64,000 bases of DNA, taken from positions 5,456,001 through 5,520,000 of the forward strand of contig NZ_AP021875.1 of assembly GCF_009688965.1 (NCBI RefSeq), read 5' to 3'. This DNA comes from Desulfosarcina widdelii. Lineage in GTDB: Bacteria > Desulfobacterota > Desulfobacteria > Desulfobacterales > Desulfosarcinaceae. Positions 18,812 to 27,570 of the stretch are shown here, in pieces. Within the stretch, counting starts at the first letter, position 1, and the number at the start of each line of letters is the position of its first letter. Made by a program: the position numbers and the translations under genes. The notes below the pieces were generated by a model that saw only the letters and a list, made by a program, of their open reading frames with translations, was not told the origin of the DNA and searched no databases.

Positions 18812-19447
18812 TCAGTCTATAAGATAAAATACGGAAGGGAAGGTTTCAATTCCTGTGGATAAACGGAACGTTTTTCTTCCGCTCATAAGGCGAGATACAC
18901 TGCTCTCCGGATCATCAATATCTCCGAAAGAAAGAGCCCCGCCACTGCAGGTTGCTACACAAAGTGGTGTTGCGTCGACGTCAAGACCAGGAATCAAGCC
19001 TTTTTCACAACCTGTGTCGATCCTGTCTGCACAGAAATTACATTTGGTGCAAACCCCTTCGCGCGATTCATGCTTCTGGTTGGAAGTAGGGCGGTCTATC
19101 GCTGATTGGAAATTATGCTGATATCGATAAATGGTCCTTGCATCGTAGGGGCATGCCAACACACAGTATCCGCAGCCAATACACTTTTCATAGTCGATAT
19201 CTACGATGCCATCTTGTCTTTGAAAAGTTGCACCGGTAGGGCAAACTGATTTGCATGGAGGTTTCTCGCAGTGCATGCAGCTTCGTGTAAGAGTAAAACG
19301 TTTCCTGCTTTCGGGCAATGGTTTCGTTAAGGCGGCATGCTTGCGCCACATGCCTTCCGGGATATTGTTGCCTTGACTGCAAGCGACAATGCAGGCCTTG
19401 CATCCGATACATGAATTTAAATCGATAACCATTGCCCAGTGCGTCAT
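18812..19447 (-). CDS. four-cluster 4Fe-4S ferredoxin subunit (PsrB/DmsB/NrfC type)
   Basis: 211 residues with four cysteine groups: C13-x2-C16-x2-C19-x3-C23, then CMHCEKPPCKSVCP, CIGCGYCVLACPYD, and CTKCNFCADR with a trailing C-x3-C (CVATC). This is the 16-Cys layout of the electron-transfer subunit of DmsABC/PsrABC-type complexes. There is no Tat or Sec signal, so it should be cytoplasmic. In the known complexes it links a catalytic subunit to an NrfD-type quinone-binding membrane subunit. Here no molybdopterin subunit is present; the neighbouring GMC flavoprotein occupies that place, and the NrfD-like gene is three genes upstream. Confidence 0.92.
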   Translation of the reverse strand: MTHWAMVIDLNSCIGCKACIVACSQGNNIPEGMWRKHAALTKPLPESRKRFTLTRSCMHCEKPPCKSVCPTGATFQRQDGIVDIDYEKCIGCGYCVLACPYDARTIYRYQHNFQSAIDRPTSNQKHESREGVCTKCNFCADRIDTGCEKGLIPGLDVDATPLCVATCSGGALSFGDIDDPESSVSRLMSGRKTFRLSTGIETFPSVFYLID

Positions 19448-19495
19448 CTTGGATTGTAAATCCTGTTCCTGATCATTGCTGTGTGTCGGCGGGAA

Positions 19496-21139
19496 CTATT
19501 CATACAATATCGCCTTGATATGATCCGCCAGCCGCAAAACCAATGCAATCGTCGTAAGCACCGGATTGGCATAACCGCTTGTCGGGAAAACAGATGCTCC
19601 GCCGATATACAGATTGGCTATGCCATGAACTCGACAATCCGGATCGACGACCCCCTGGGAGGGACTTGAATGCATCCTTGTGGTGCCCATATGATGCCAC
19701 CCGCCATGAATCCCTTTTGGTACCGCATTTCTCTGCGTTTCAATCAGCAAATGCCCTAAGCCGGACTTTTGCAGTACACGATCTAAAATTTCTTGGGCCC
19801 GCGTCATGGTATAGGTGTCCAACTCGGTGAGCTGCCAATCCAGCTTGATTCTCAATTGGCCCAATGCATCCTTCTCATCATCCAAAGAAACTCGACTTTG
19901 TGGATTCGGCGCTTGCTCCATCATGGGGTTCAACCGGTAGACCGTAATCTGCCTGGCACGGTCGAAAATATTCTTGTAGTGACTTGCGGTTGTTCGATAA
20001 ATAAATTGGAGAATTGATTTAGGGTCGGCTGATAGCTTGCCAAAATGACGGATTATTTCCGCAAACGGGGCCTTTTTTTTCAGGTTGTTTTTAATCTCTA
20101 TGCATGCAGCGACACCCGGCTTATCATATCCCATGAAATTTCTATAGCTGAGATCATAGTCCGGATGAATGGATGTAACCCAATTGAGGAGCTTTTCATT
20201 TCTTAGTGTATGTTCGCTTAACGCAATTTTTCCCATGACCGCGGTTTGGTGCTTTTTGAAAATCCCGTACAGCGCTGTTGCATTGGACACCTTGATATTT
20301 TCAGGGAAAAAAGCACTGCACCATAAATGAGGGTGCTCCATAAAATAACGGCCTACCAGATCGTTACCATTACCCAGTCCTGTGGATTGAATTTTATTCG
20401 ACAGCAGCAGCAGGCGTGGTACTTCCAGGCCACCCATAGCCAGAATGTATATTTTAGCTGCTATTGAGAATCTGTTCCCATTCAGGCATTTAACCTTAAT
20501 CCGTCTGACTTCATTCGCTTGTTCATTGGTTTCAATTTCTACAGCGTTGCCATGTAAAAATGTCCGTATATTGTCTGCCTTTTTAACCGCATCTGCATAA
20601 TCCTTGAAAAAAACATTACGATCGCCAAACTGAAAAATCGTCGTGTTGATCCGATCGTCTTTGAATTTCAGTTCATCGCGGATGCCCGGATCAATCCAAT
20701 TTTGCGGTTCATAGCGATATGGGCCAATTCGGCAAACCTGTTGGGCCCGTTTATAATAGGGGTCCAAATAGTTTTTATTGAAAGGCCAGCCACTATGCGG
20801 CACCCAATCCCTCACTTCAAAATCGATTGGGTCCATGGGCCTTAACCTTACCCCCATACCGCGATCAGGCAGGTTTATGATCCAAAAATGACTTGTACCG
20901 CCTAAAAACCGAGCTCGGGCGCTATCCAACGAATAATATGGTAGGCCCACATTTTTGCCCCAGTTCAACGACTGAGTCGCCTTATCGGCTTTCTCTCCCC
21001 CACTCTCCAAAATGCAGAGATCGACTTTGGTACCGATAAACTCCTGGGCAACCGTAAGCCCTGCTACGCCGGCGCCAACAATGCAGACATCTGCCCTAAT
21101 CAGCTTGTTCTCTTCTATCGTCCTGGAATCTATAAACAT
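19496..21139 (-). CDS. GMC-family FAD-dependent oxidoreductase
   Basis: 547 residues. The FAD-binding motif CIVGAGVAGLTV sits near residue 20. The C-terminal GMC signature has H482-H483 (WHHMGTTRM) and N525 (SGYANPVLT), at the places of the family's catalytic His and His/Asn. GMC enzymes oxidise alcohol groups of sugars and sterols. No signal peptide is present. Immediate linkage to a ferredoxin-like subunit and an NrfD-like quinone subunit suggests that electrons from sugar oxidation go to the membrane quinone pool rather than to oxygen. The substrate is likely a lipid-linked or nucleotide-linked sugar of this pathway (inference). Confidence 0.9.
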   Translation of the reverse strand: MFIDSRTIEENKLIRADVCIVGAGVAGLTVAQEFIGTKVDLCILESGGEKADKATQSLNWGKNVGLPYYSLDSARARFLGGTSHFWIINLPDRGMGVRLRPMDPIDFEVRDWVPHSGWPFNKNYLDPYYKRAQQVCRIGPYRYEPQNWIDPGIRDELKFKDDRINTTIFQFGDRNVFFKDYADAVKKADNIRTFLHGNAVEIETNEQANEVRRIKVKCLNGNRFSIAAKIYILAMGGLEVPRLLLLSNKIQSTGLGNGNDLVGRYFMEHPHLWCSAFFPENIKVSNATALYGIFKKHQTAVMGKIALSEHTLRNEKLLNWVTSIHPDYDLSYRNFMGYDKPGVAACIEIKNNLKKKAPFAEIIRHFGKLSADPKSILQFIYRTTASHYKNIFDRARQITVYRLNPMMEQAPNPQSRVSLDDEKDALGQLRIKLDWQLTELDTYTMTRAQEILDRVLQKSGLGHLLIETQRNAVPKGIHGGWHHMGTTRMHSSPSQGVVDPDCRVHGIANLYIGGASVFPTSGYANPVLTTIALVLRLADHIKAILYE

Positions 21140-21265
21140 TCAGGAATCGTTGCTCTTATAAAACCCGCAGCTTGTGTTTAAAATGCGCTTTCTCTGCTCC
21201 CATGAGACAAAATCCTATAAGAAATATCAGCCCGGCATGGAACAGCTTCAGAACGCCGCCTGGCT

Positions 21266-21994
21266 TTATGCTTTAAATTTGTCTGCCAAATCATTTCTCA
21301 TTTTTATAGCTTTTGCAGGAGTCCCCGCGGCGATGGCGTTCTCCGGGATATTTTGGGTCACAATTGATCCCGCCGCAATAACAGCGCCATCTCCAATTTC
21401 TACACCGCCTAAAACAATCACACCGACGCCCAGCCACGCCTCGCGGCCAATGGTAATGGGGCCTTTGGATTCAAGAGGCTGCTCCATAATCGGCCGGCCG
21501 GGAGCTATGCCGTGATCGTATGGATACAAGGCACAATTCGGTGCGATCATGGTACCGCTGCCAATCCGAATGGAGGAAACATAGGCATTCAGTTGACAGC
21601 GTGGATGGATACTGACCTCATCTTCAAGGAGGATGCTGCCACCATGCGCTGTTTCCAAAATGGTATGTCTGAATATATTAACCTGGCTGCCCAATTCAAC
21701 AGGCCCACCGCCTGAATTTTCAAATATGATCGCGTGCTCACCGATGAACACGTTCGGCCCCATTTTCAATTTGGAATGATAAATAGTGGCGTTAGGTTCA
21801 ATAAAACCGTGAGCATTCATTCTGGCCAGGTAGACCCTTGCCTTGTGCGGCGGCGCAAACCAGGAGGCCAATCGGGATGCTGTCCTTCCGACCGCAGTCG
21901 GGCCAGCATAGTGCATCCAGAAACGGATCCAGCGCTTTGAGAATGCGTGATAAATTCGGTTGTGGTCTTTAGTGTTCCAGGATTGAAAGTCCAT
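21266..21994 (-). CDS. hexapeptide-repeat (left-handed beta-helix) acyltransferase
   Basis: 242 residues. From about residue 70 it shows isoleucine/valine-rich hexapeptide repeats (IGEHAII, IGSGTMI, IGREAWLGVGVIVLGGVEIGDGAVIAAGSIVT) typical of LpxA/WbbJ/CysE-like acyltransferases, ending with the usual AAGTPAKAIKMR. It probably acetylates a sugar hydroxyl or amino group using acetyl-CoA. It lies between the NrfD-like and GMC genes, an unusual place that links acylation to the redox cassette or simply to the same glycan. A 126-bp gap separates it from the GMC start. Confidence 0.88.
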   Translation of the reverse strand: MDFQSWNTKDHNRIYHAFSKRWIRFWMHYAGPTAVGRTASRLASWFAPPHKARVYLARMNAHGFIEPNATIYHSKLKMGPNVFIGEHAIIFENSGGGPVELGSQVNIFRHTILETAHGGSILLEDEVSIHPRCQLNAYVSSIRIGSGTMIAPNCALYPYDHGIAPGRPIMEQPLESKGPITIGREAWLGVGVIVLGGVEIGDGAVIAAGSIVTQNIPENAIAAGTPAKAIKMRNDLADKFKA

Positions 21995-22043
21995 ATTTTA
22001 ATTGCCCCTTGCATCCGCCCCACAAAGGCAACCGGATTTCGCT

Positions 22044-22928
22044 CTAATCTGTGTCCGCCTGGAAAACAATAGGGCGATAATAACCAGCGGCCAGAATGAT
22101 GCCAATCTTCTGGCAAACGCTTCCAAAAAACAGCAGTCCCCCTGATATTAGGTATAGACCCTGCGAGAGAAGGGCAAACCTGTCGGAACCAATTGACAAA
22201 AAAAGTAGAAGCATGAAGCAAAGGGGCACAATGTGCCCCAATCCACCGATTAGCAGCAATGCAAAGGGCCGCCTAAGAAAGTCTACCGATTTTCTGAACT
22301 CTTCCCTACACTGCCCAAAGAGGTAAAAGCCCCAAAGCAGAAGATTACAAAAAGAAAAAACAATGAAAAACAGTGTTGGAATCTTGGCCGTTGCTGAATC
22401 GGCATGGGTGTTGATTAACACCAGTCCATTAGCAGCTATCATGCCCGATGTAACAAAAAGTATTGGGATCAGCCTTTCGTTCCAGGCGCTTACTGCGACG
22501 GCACCGAACACCATGAACCCTTGACTGAGCAGCAGGATTAAGGCTGCCGTCCCTCCTGCTGCAGTAATCCATTTGAGCGGGTAAAAATAGCTGATCAAGG
22601 CAAAAATAATGAAGTTTACACCGGCAAAACTCTCGATCGACATCCACGAAGAACCCATGTTGCTGAATAAACGGTATGCCCTCGCCGGCCTACCGGCTTC
22701 CATGGATAGAAAAAAAAAGCCGCTGCAGACAATGATTGCTGCCAGTAACTGGAATGGAATGATCTGCACTTCGACCGGCCATTTACCGCCGAAAACCGGA
22801 AAGAGCGCGCCGAACAGATATACGCCGGCACCTGCACCACCCAACGTCAGGTTGACAACTGCCGGCCATTTCCATGTCCGTTGCCGAGAAGACTGTAAGA
22901 TTTTCAAAAAGGACAATTCGACGTCCAT
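22044..22928 (-). CDS. NrfD/PsrC-type quinone-interacting membrane protein
   Basis: About 294 residues with eight or so hydrophobic helices. The first follows KWPAVVNLTLGGAGAGVYLFG, a sequence typical of NrfD/PsrC subunits. This family anchors ferredoxin-like partners and exchanges electrons with menaquinone or ubiquinone without haem. The ATG at 22928 is used; the longer frame starts with TTG at 22946 and neither has a strong ribosome site. It is the first gene of the redox cassette (membrane subunit, acyltransferase, GMC, ferredoxin). Confidence 0.85.
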   Translation of the reverse strand: MDVELSFLKILQSSRQRTWKWPAVVNLTLGGAGAGVYLFGALFPVFGGKWPVEVQIIPFQLLAAIIVCSGFFFLSMEAGRPARAYRLFSNMGSSWMSIESFAGVNFIIFALISYFYPLKWITAAGGTAALILLLSQGFMVFGAVAVSAWNERLIPILFVTSGMIAANGLVLINTHADSATAKIPTLFFIVFSFCNLLLWGFYLFGQCREEFRKSVDFLRRPFALLLIGGLGHIVPLCFMLLLFLSIGSDRFALLSQGLYLISGGLLFFGSVCQKIGIILAAGYYRPIVFQADTD

Positions 22929-23029
22929 TGTGCAGGGACCAACCAACGGGTCGATAAAATAGCTATTATTTTTAAAAGTTAGGGATTATTGGCTATCCGG
23001 TTTAACGAATAACTTTGGTGGGGTGGGTG

Positions 23030-23066
23030 AGGGGGCGGGTCTTTTAGACAAGCCCCCTAATTTTTT
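23030..23066 (+). terminator. GC-rich hairpin with T run on the plus strand
   Basis: Arms 23030-23036 and 23052-23058 (AGGGGGC with GCCCCCT) enclose an inner GTCT/AGAC pairing. A T run follows at 23061-23066 on the plus strand. It lies between two minus-strand genes, so, like the hairpin at 8666, its T run faces the wrong way for them; it may act on antisense transcripts or only as a 3'-stabilising structure. Confidence 0.55.
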
Positions 23067-23122
23067 AAGCGTACCACTCTGGCAAGATGGAACCGAAAAT
23101 GGTCTGAAAATGCCGGTGAACG

Positions 23123-24706
23123 CTACTTCCCATATACAACGGCGTAGTTGCTGCGGTATTCGGAAGATGAGCCCGGTCCGTAATTGCCGCCCAAATTGAC
23201 GCACTGGCCAGCATCAAACATTTTTCGGTACAGCTTCATTGACGGCTGTGTGCTCAAAGAGGTTTGGATATCACCGTATCTCGTATATCGTTCCCATCCA
23301 TTCAACCAATCCGGTACCGAAGCGGACCTGCTGTCAAAAAGGACATATACCCACCATGATACCGGCGTAGTGAATTTTATATATCCACTGGCTGAGTTGT
23401 CATACTTTTCATCGTTGGGCGTTTGAATCAGCGTTCGACCCAGCATCCAATCCGGAATGCCACCCGTGATTGTATAGCTGCGGTCAGTATAGTACGAGAC
23501 CCCAACTATCATCGAGGTCGTGTTAAAATCGCCGTCCAGTGTGCAAGTGACCGGACTGCTGGTTCCGTTGCCGTAAAAGACAATGTAATTACTGACAACG
23601 CTACCGGTAAAACCTGGTGCCTTGTTGGCCCCGAAATTAATGATATCCCCAGCATCATAGTCTTTGCTATATATTTTCAAAGACGGCTGTGTCGACAAGG
23701 ATGTCAGAATCGTATCCCCCGTATCCAGAAAATCGTTCAGCCAGGTGGGTACACTAATGGCCCGACTGTCATAGGCCACATATACTGTTCCGTCATACGG
23801 CATGGTAAAACTTAAATAATCGCTGGAATCAGTGCGGTTCCGATCGTCGTTCGGAGTGATTATCGTTTCCATCCCCTCGTACCAGGTAGGTACGTTGGTT
23901 AGCTGATAGTCCCTATCCGTGTAATACTCAACACCCGTAATGAGTGTGGTTTCAGCAAACCTTGAATCAAGCTCGCCGGGGGGCGTCGTAGAGGTGTCAT
24001 CTCCGGTTGTCCGTGCGCTTTCATCCGGTCCGATGCCCGATGGGAAATAGGAGCTATCCTTGGTCAATATAAATCGGTCCAATTCGAAGCCATCTTCCCG
24101 CATGGCGACCATGATTGTGTGCTCGCCCGCAGAAAGATCCAGGTAAAGTGCGTTATAGATGCCACAGTGTTCGGCATCGGTACGGCGATTGCCGGACCAC
24201 TGCCAGAGGTTCCAGTCCCCGCACCATTGCGCCGAACTGCCTGAAGTCGGCCATTGGCCGTCGTATCCAAAGTGAACGCCGTTGTCTTCTGTACCGGTCC
24301 AGATCGATCTAGCGCGAATATAGTAGCGCCCGGCCGAGTTTATCTTGACCGGATAGTTCATACGGGGGGCATTATTCCCGGTTGCGAAAAAATTGACGTT
24401 TTCCTGCAAGGGATCCTCATGGGTCACACGGGTATCAGGCAGGGCTTCAACATATTTCCCATTTCCGGCACCTGAGGTGTGGGCGCCGTCGGGATCAGGC
24501 GTGGGCGACGACGATCTGGGAAAAATATACCAGTCCCGAACGCCGGTGTTCGCTTTGGACTCGTAATTTTCCGCTTCTATGACAACTCGCCCATCGACTT
24601 CCACGAATGGATCAGCGGCAAAAGCATTCAAACCGGAAAACAAGAAGAGTGCCATTATACTCAGCAGCAGCGTGTTCCGAGCATGTGGCAGAGATAAGCT
24701 TCCCAT
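23123..24706 (-). CDS. secreted carbohydrate-binding-type protein with two tandem ~130-residue repeats
   Basis: 527 residues from the ATG at 24706, which has AGGAG upstream and begins a clear signal peptide (LLLSIMALFLFSGLNAFAA). The next ~170 residues resemble a CBM6/35-like beta-sandwich (VEVDGRVVIEAENYES, then GNGKYVEALPD and GEHTIMVAMREDGFELDRFIL). Two homologous repeats follow, each with TGVEYYTDRDY/VGVSYYTDRSY, PNDD/PNDE, YDSRA/FDSRS, SVP-WLN, SLSTQPS and a C-terminal NY-V-YG. I do not recognise the repeat as a named domain. It lies between the redox cassette and the ABC exporter and has its own upstream region; a role in binding the exported glycan is plausible. Confidence 0.78.
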   Translation of the reverse strand: MGSLSLPHARNTLLLSIMALFLFSGLNAFAADPFVEVDGRVVIEAENYESKANTGVRDWYIFPRSSSPTPDPDGAHTSGAGNGKYVEALPDTRVTHEDPLQENVNFFATGNNAPRMNYPVKINSAGRYYIRARSIWTGTEDNGVHFGYDGQWPTSGSSAQWCGDWNLWQWSGNRRTDAEHCGIYNALYLDLSAGEHTIMVAMREDGFELDRFILTKDSSYFPSGIGPDESARTTGDDTSTTPPGELDSRFAETTLITGVEYYTDRDYQLTNVPTWYEGMETIITPNDDRNRTDSSDYLSFTMPYDGTVYVAYDSRAISVPTWLNDFLDTGDTILTSLSTQPSLKIYSKDYDAGDIINFGANKAPGFTGSVVSNYIVFYGNGTSSPVTCTLDGDFNTTSMIVGVSYYTDRSYTITGGIPDWMLGRTLIQTPNDEKYDNSASGYIKFTTPVSWWVYVLFDSRSASVPDWLNGWERYTRYGDIQTSLSTQPSMKLYRKMFDAGQCVNLGGNYGPGSSSEYRSNYAVVYGK

Positions 24707-24840
24707 TGAAACTCCTTTCTGAAAAATCGGCTGCAGATAGCCTGTGAAATGTTGTTCTGTGGATGCCAACGGAACCAACCGGGATAGCATCAGCAATTGC
24801 ATAAACCCAAAGAAAAATTCAAACTGTATTCGCAATTCCA

Positions 24841-24866
24841 ATGCCAAATCATAATCGATTTGGCAT
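24841..24866. repeat. 10-bp inverted repeat upstream of the secreted-protein gene
   Basis: ATGCCAAATC (24841-24850) and GATTTGGCAT (24857-24866) form perfect arms around six bases, 135 bp upstream of the start at 24706. It could be an operator or a leader hairpin. Confidence 0.45.
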
Positions 24867-24943
24867 AAATCTTAACTATTCGTTTATAAAACACAATTAT
24901 CTGAAATTGATCTCCGTTTTGATCGATGAAAAACATAGTGGGA

Positions 24944-24979
24944 AAAAATGGTAACCAGTCAGTGCAAAAATGGTAACCA
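24944..24979. repeat. 14-bp direct repeat, period 22 bp (possible IS end remnant)
   Basis: AAAAATGGTAACCA occurs at 24944-24957 and 24966-24979. Several IS21-type elements carry such spaced short repeats near their ends, so this may be the scar of a lost insertion sequence. No transposase remnant is visible next to it in the 390-bp gap (24707-25098). Confidence 0.3.
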
Positions 24980-25098
24980 ACTCATTGGCAAAATTATCGA
25001 GAGAGCTTTGAAAACCGGTTTATAAACTTCATGTTAGGTGTTTGCAGGACATGCCTATATCAATATTTTATTTCCGTCAATGATTGCTTTTTCGGTAC

Positions 25099-26478
25099 TC
25101 AAATACCGTCAGCCACCGGTGGATCAGGAGCCGGTTTATATTGGGTCGTCCATTTTAGCATCGGCCTTACGATTCCCGGAAAACTCCTGGCATAATCACC
25201 TCGAGCGGAATCGCCCTCCATGCTATCGACCACTTGAAAGGCAATTGCAGATTTTTCCATGAATTGGACGTTATCCGGATTCAGCGTCAATAGGTTGCAA
25301 TTTACAAAAATCATCCCTTCTGCAAGCATGTTTCCGGGGATATGAACGATGCTGATGAACCGTCCCTGGGGGCGGGGCTTACGCCGCCAGTCGGGGTCAA
25401 GATCCACGGCCGTAAAAATACGCAACCCCTCCTCGTTGTTGAAGGCAAATATCGGCAGCAGCACGAAGCCGTCTTTAAACACATCGTATGCCATTTCCAC
25501 TGTAACTGGTTGCCGGATGTCGATATAGTCCGTGACCCTGCCGTCGCTTGCTTTTATTCTTGCGGATCTTAGACGGGCAACATTGCCACCGGGTGCTTTT
25601 TCCTGGTCCGACCACTCTCGAGCAGCCATCGTACCATATCCCGATGTCAGGTAGTGACTGACCACCTGATCTGGAGAACCGTCCTTTACGATCTTGCCCT
25701 CTTCAAGCAACATGACCCGGTTGCACAATCTCGTGACTGCAGCCATGTCATGGGAGACGAAAACGACGGTGCGGCCCCTTCCGCCGACATCTTCCATCTT
25801 GCTCAAACACTTTTTCTGGAAATCTGCATCCCCAACAGCAAGGACTTCATCGATGATCAGAATGTCCGGTTCCAGATGAGCTGCTACCGAAAATGCCAGT
25901 CGTACTTTCATTCCACTGGAATAGCGTTTAACCGGTGTATCAATAAATTTTTCTATCCCTGAAAAAGCGACGATCTCATCAAATTTACGATCGACCTCCG
26001 CTTTTTTCATTCCCAATATCGTACCATTCAGATAAACATTTTCCCTTCCGGTCAATTCATTGTGGAAACCGGTACCGACTTCCAAAAGGCTTGAGATCCT
26101 CCCTCGAACCCTGGCACGGCCGCGAGTTGGATGGGTAATTCTGCACAAGATCTTTAACAGGGTCGATTTGCCCGCGCCGTTGCGGCCGATAAAACCGACG
26201 ACCTCACCTTTTTTAACCTCAAACGAAAGATCCTTCACCGCCCATAAAATGTCGGAATCCGTTTTGTCCGGTTGTTCACTGGCGGACACTTCGGCTTCCT
26301 TGAAATGGTAGAGGGCGCGGTACCTTTTAAAATTTTTGATGGGACTTTTAACGAATCCAAAAAGGGTTTGCGCAAGATTGTCCCTGATCTCGTTTCTACT
26401 TCCGATTCTGTATATTTTGCTTATTTTTTCTACTTTAATGGATAGATCCTGATCCAAAATCTGGGTCCCCTTGAGCAT
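25099..26478 (-). CDS. wzt: ABC transporter ATP-binding protein, polysaccharide export (Wzt-type with C-terminal domain)
   Basis: 459 residues. The nucleotide-binding domain has the Walker A motif GRNGAGKST, the signature YSSGMKVRLAFS, the Walker B motif ILIIDEVLAVGD and the H-loop FVSHD. After about residue 290 comes a ~170-residue beta-rich extension, as in Wzt proteins that recognise a modified end of the O-polysaccharide before export. It powers export of the finished chain across the inner membrane together with the permease encoded just upstream. The extension implies that the chain carries a terminal modification (sulfate, acyl or methyl), which fits the modifying enzymes in this locus (inference). 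Confidence 0.92.
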   Translation of the reverse strand: MLKGTQILDQDLSIKVEKISKIYRIGSRNEIRDNLAQTLFGFVKSPIKNFKRYRALYHFKEAEVSASEQPDKTDSDILWAVKDLSFEVKKGEVVGFIGRNGAGKSTLLKILCRITHPTRGRARVRGRISSLLEVGTGFHNELTGRENVYLNGTILGMKKAEVDRKFDEIVAFSGIEKFIDTPVKRYSSGMKVRLAFSVAAHLEPDILIIDEVLAVGDADFQKKCLSKMEDVGGRGRTVVFVSHDMAAVTRLCNRVMLLEEGKIVKDGSPDQVVSHYLTSGYGTMAAREWSDQEKAPGGNVARLRSARIKASDGRVTDYIDIRQPVTVEMAYDVFKDGFVLLPIFAFNNEEGLRIFTAVDLDPDWRRKPRPQGRFISIVHIPGNMLAEGMIFVNCNLLTLNPDNVQFMEKSAIAFQVVDSMEGDSARGDYARSFPGIVRPMLKWTTQYKPAPDPPVADGI

Positions 26479-26529
26479 TTGATAAGCCGATTCAACTAAA
26501 AAATGGTTAGGTTGCCACTGCCGGACGAG

Positions 26530-27417
26530 TTAAATAACGTCTACAAACACTTTCTCCATATGCGTAAAATAAAGCGCGCCGCTGATCAGCAAGACCGTAG
26601 CTGTAATCAATCCTGGCCAAATGAAAGCCCAAGGCATTGGCACTCCCAATAAACAGGCCCTGAAACCCTCGATGGTACCCACAATTGGATTCAGGGAATA
26701 CAAAAGGCGCCATTGATTGGGGATGTTTGAAGCAGAATAAACAATCGGTGCCGTATACATAAGGATTCGGGTCACGAAACTCATGGCATATTTTACATCC
26801 CGATAGCGGATTGCCATTGCCGACAGCCAGAAACCTACACCTGCGGCGATACAGGCCATATGTAAAATAAAAAGCGGGAGCATCAGCAGGTTCCATGTGG
26901 GAACAATTTTGTAATAAACCAGTGCAAATAGGACTATGACAAGGGAAATAAAAAAATCGACCATCTTGGACAAGACAGCCGTTAGCGGAAATATCAATCG
27001 GGGAAAATATACCTTCCCGAGAATATGCTGCCCGATCACCAAGCTCTGGCTGGATTGTACCATGGCTTGCGACATATATGTCCATGGGATAATCGCGACA
27101 GTCGAAAAAAGAAAATAGGGGATTCCATCTGTATTTATTTTAGCAACCTTACCGAAAACAATGGTAAATACGATTATTTGTGTCATTGGCTGAATGATGG
27201 CCCAAAGAAAACCCAGAATGGTCTGGGCATACAAAACTTTTATATCCCGCCAAATAAGGAAGAGAAGAAGATCGCGGTACTCACGAAGTTCTTTGAAATT
27301 GACGAGACCCCACCCTGATTTGGGTTCAATCGTGGTTATGATTTCATCACCCATATTCATGGTGTTTTGATTATTCAATTGGCGCGCCACGTTTACCAAT
27401 TCCTTGGTGATTTTCAT
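26530..27417 (-). CDS. wzm: ABC transporter permease, polysaccharide export (Wzm-type)
   Basis: 295 residues of the ABC-2 type. It has a ~60-residue cytoplasmic N-terminus ending LREYRDLLLFLIWRDIKVLYAQTILGFLWAIIQP, which is highly typical of Wzm/TagG permeases, then six membrane helices. It forms the channel for polysaccharide export with the Wzt-like ATPase, whose gene starts 52 bp downstream. An alternative name would be KpsM/TagG-like permease, but the Wzt partner with its long C-terminal extension favours an O-polysaccharide type exporter. Confidence 0.92.
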   Translation of the reverse strand: MKITKELVNVARQLNNQNTMNMGDEIITTIEPKSGWGLVNFKELREYRDLLLFLIWRDIKVLYAQTILGFLWAIIQPMTQIIVFTIVFGKVAKINTDGIPYFLFSTVAIIPWTYMSQAMVQSSQSLVIGQHILGKVYFPRLIFPLTAVLSKMVDFFISLVIVLFALVYYKIVPTWNLLMLPLFILHMACIAAGVGFWLSAMAIRYRDVKYAMSFVTRILMYTAPIVYSASNIPNQWRLLYSLNPIVGTIEGFRACLLGVPMPWAFIWPGLITATVLLISGALYFTHMEKVFVDVI

Positions 27418-27570
27418 TTTAAACTTTTAGATTTCTGTAATTTACAGGATTTATAGACACAAACTTCAAAAAGAGAACAAGGTTGTGAGAAAACTGAGAG
27501 AAAAGTTGCTTAACGGTATGCATACATTTCTCTGAAAACCAAAAAAGGCGAATACTCCGGCATCTAAAAG

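Noticed and set aside
24707..24847. Longer N-terminus for the secreted carbohydrate-binding protein
   Set aside because: The ATG at 24706 has a good ribosome site and directly begins a signal peptide; the extension would bury it.
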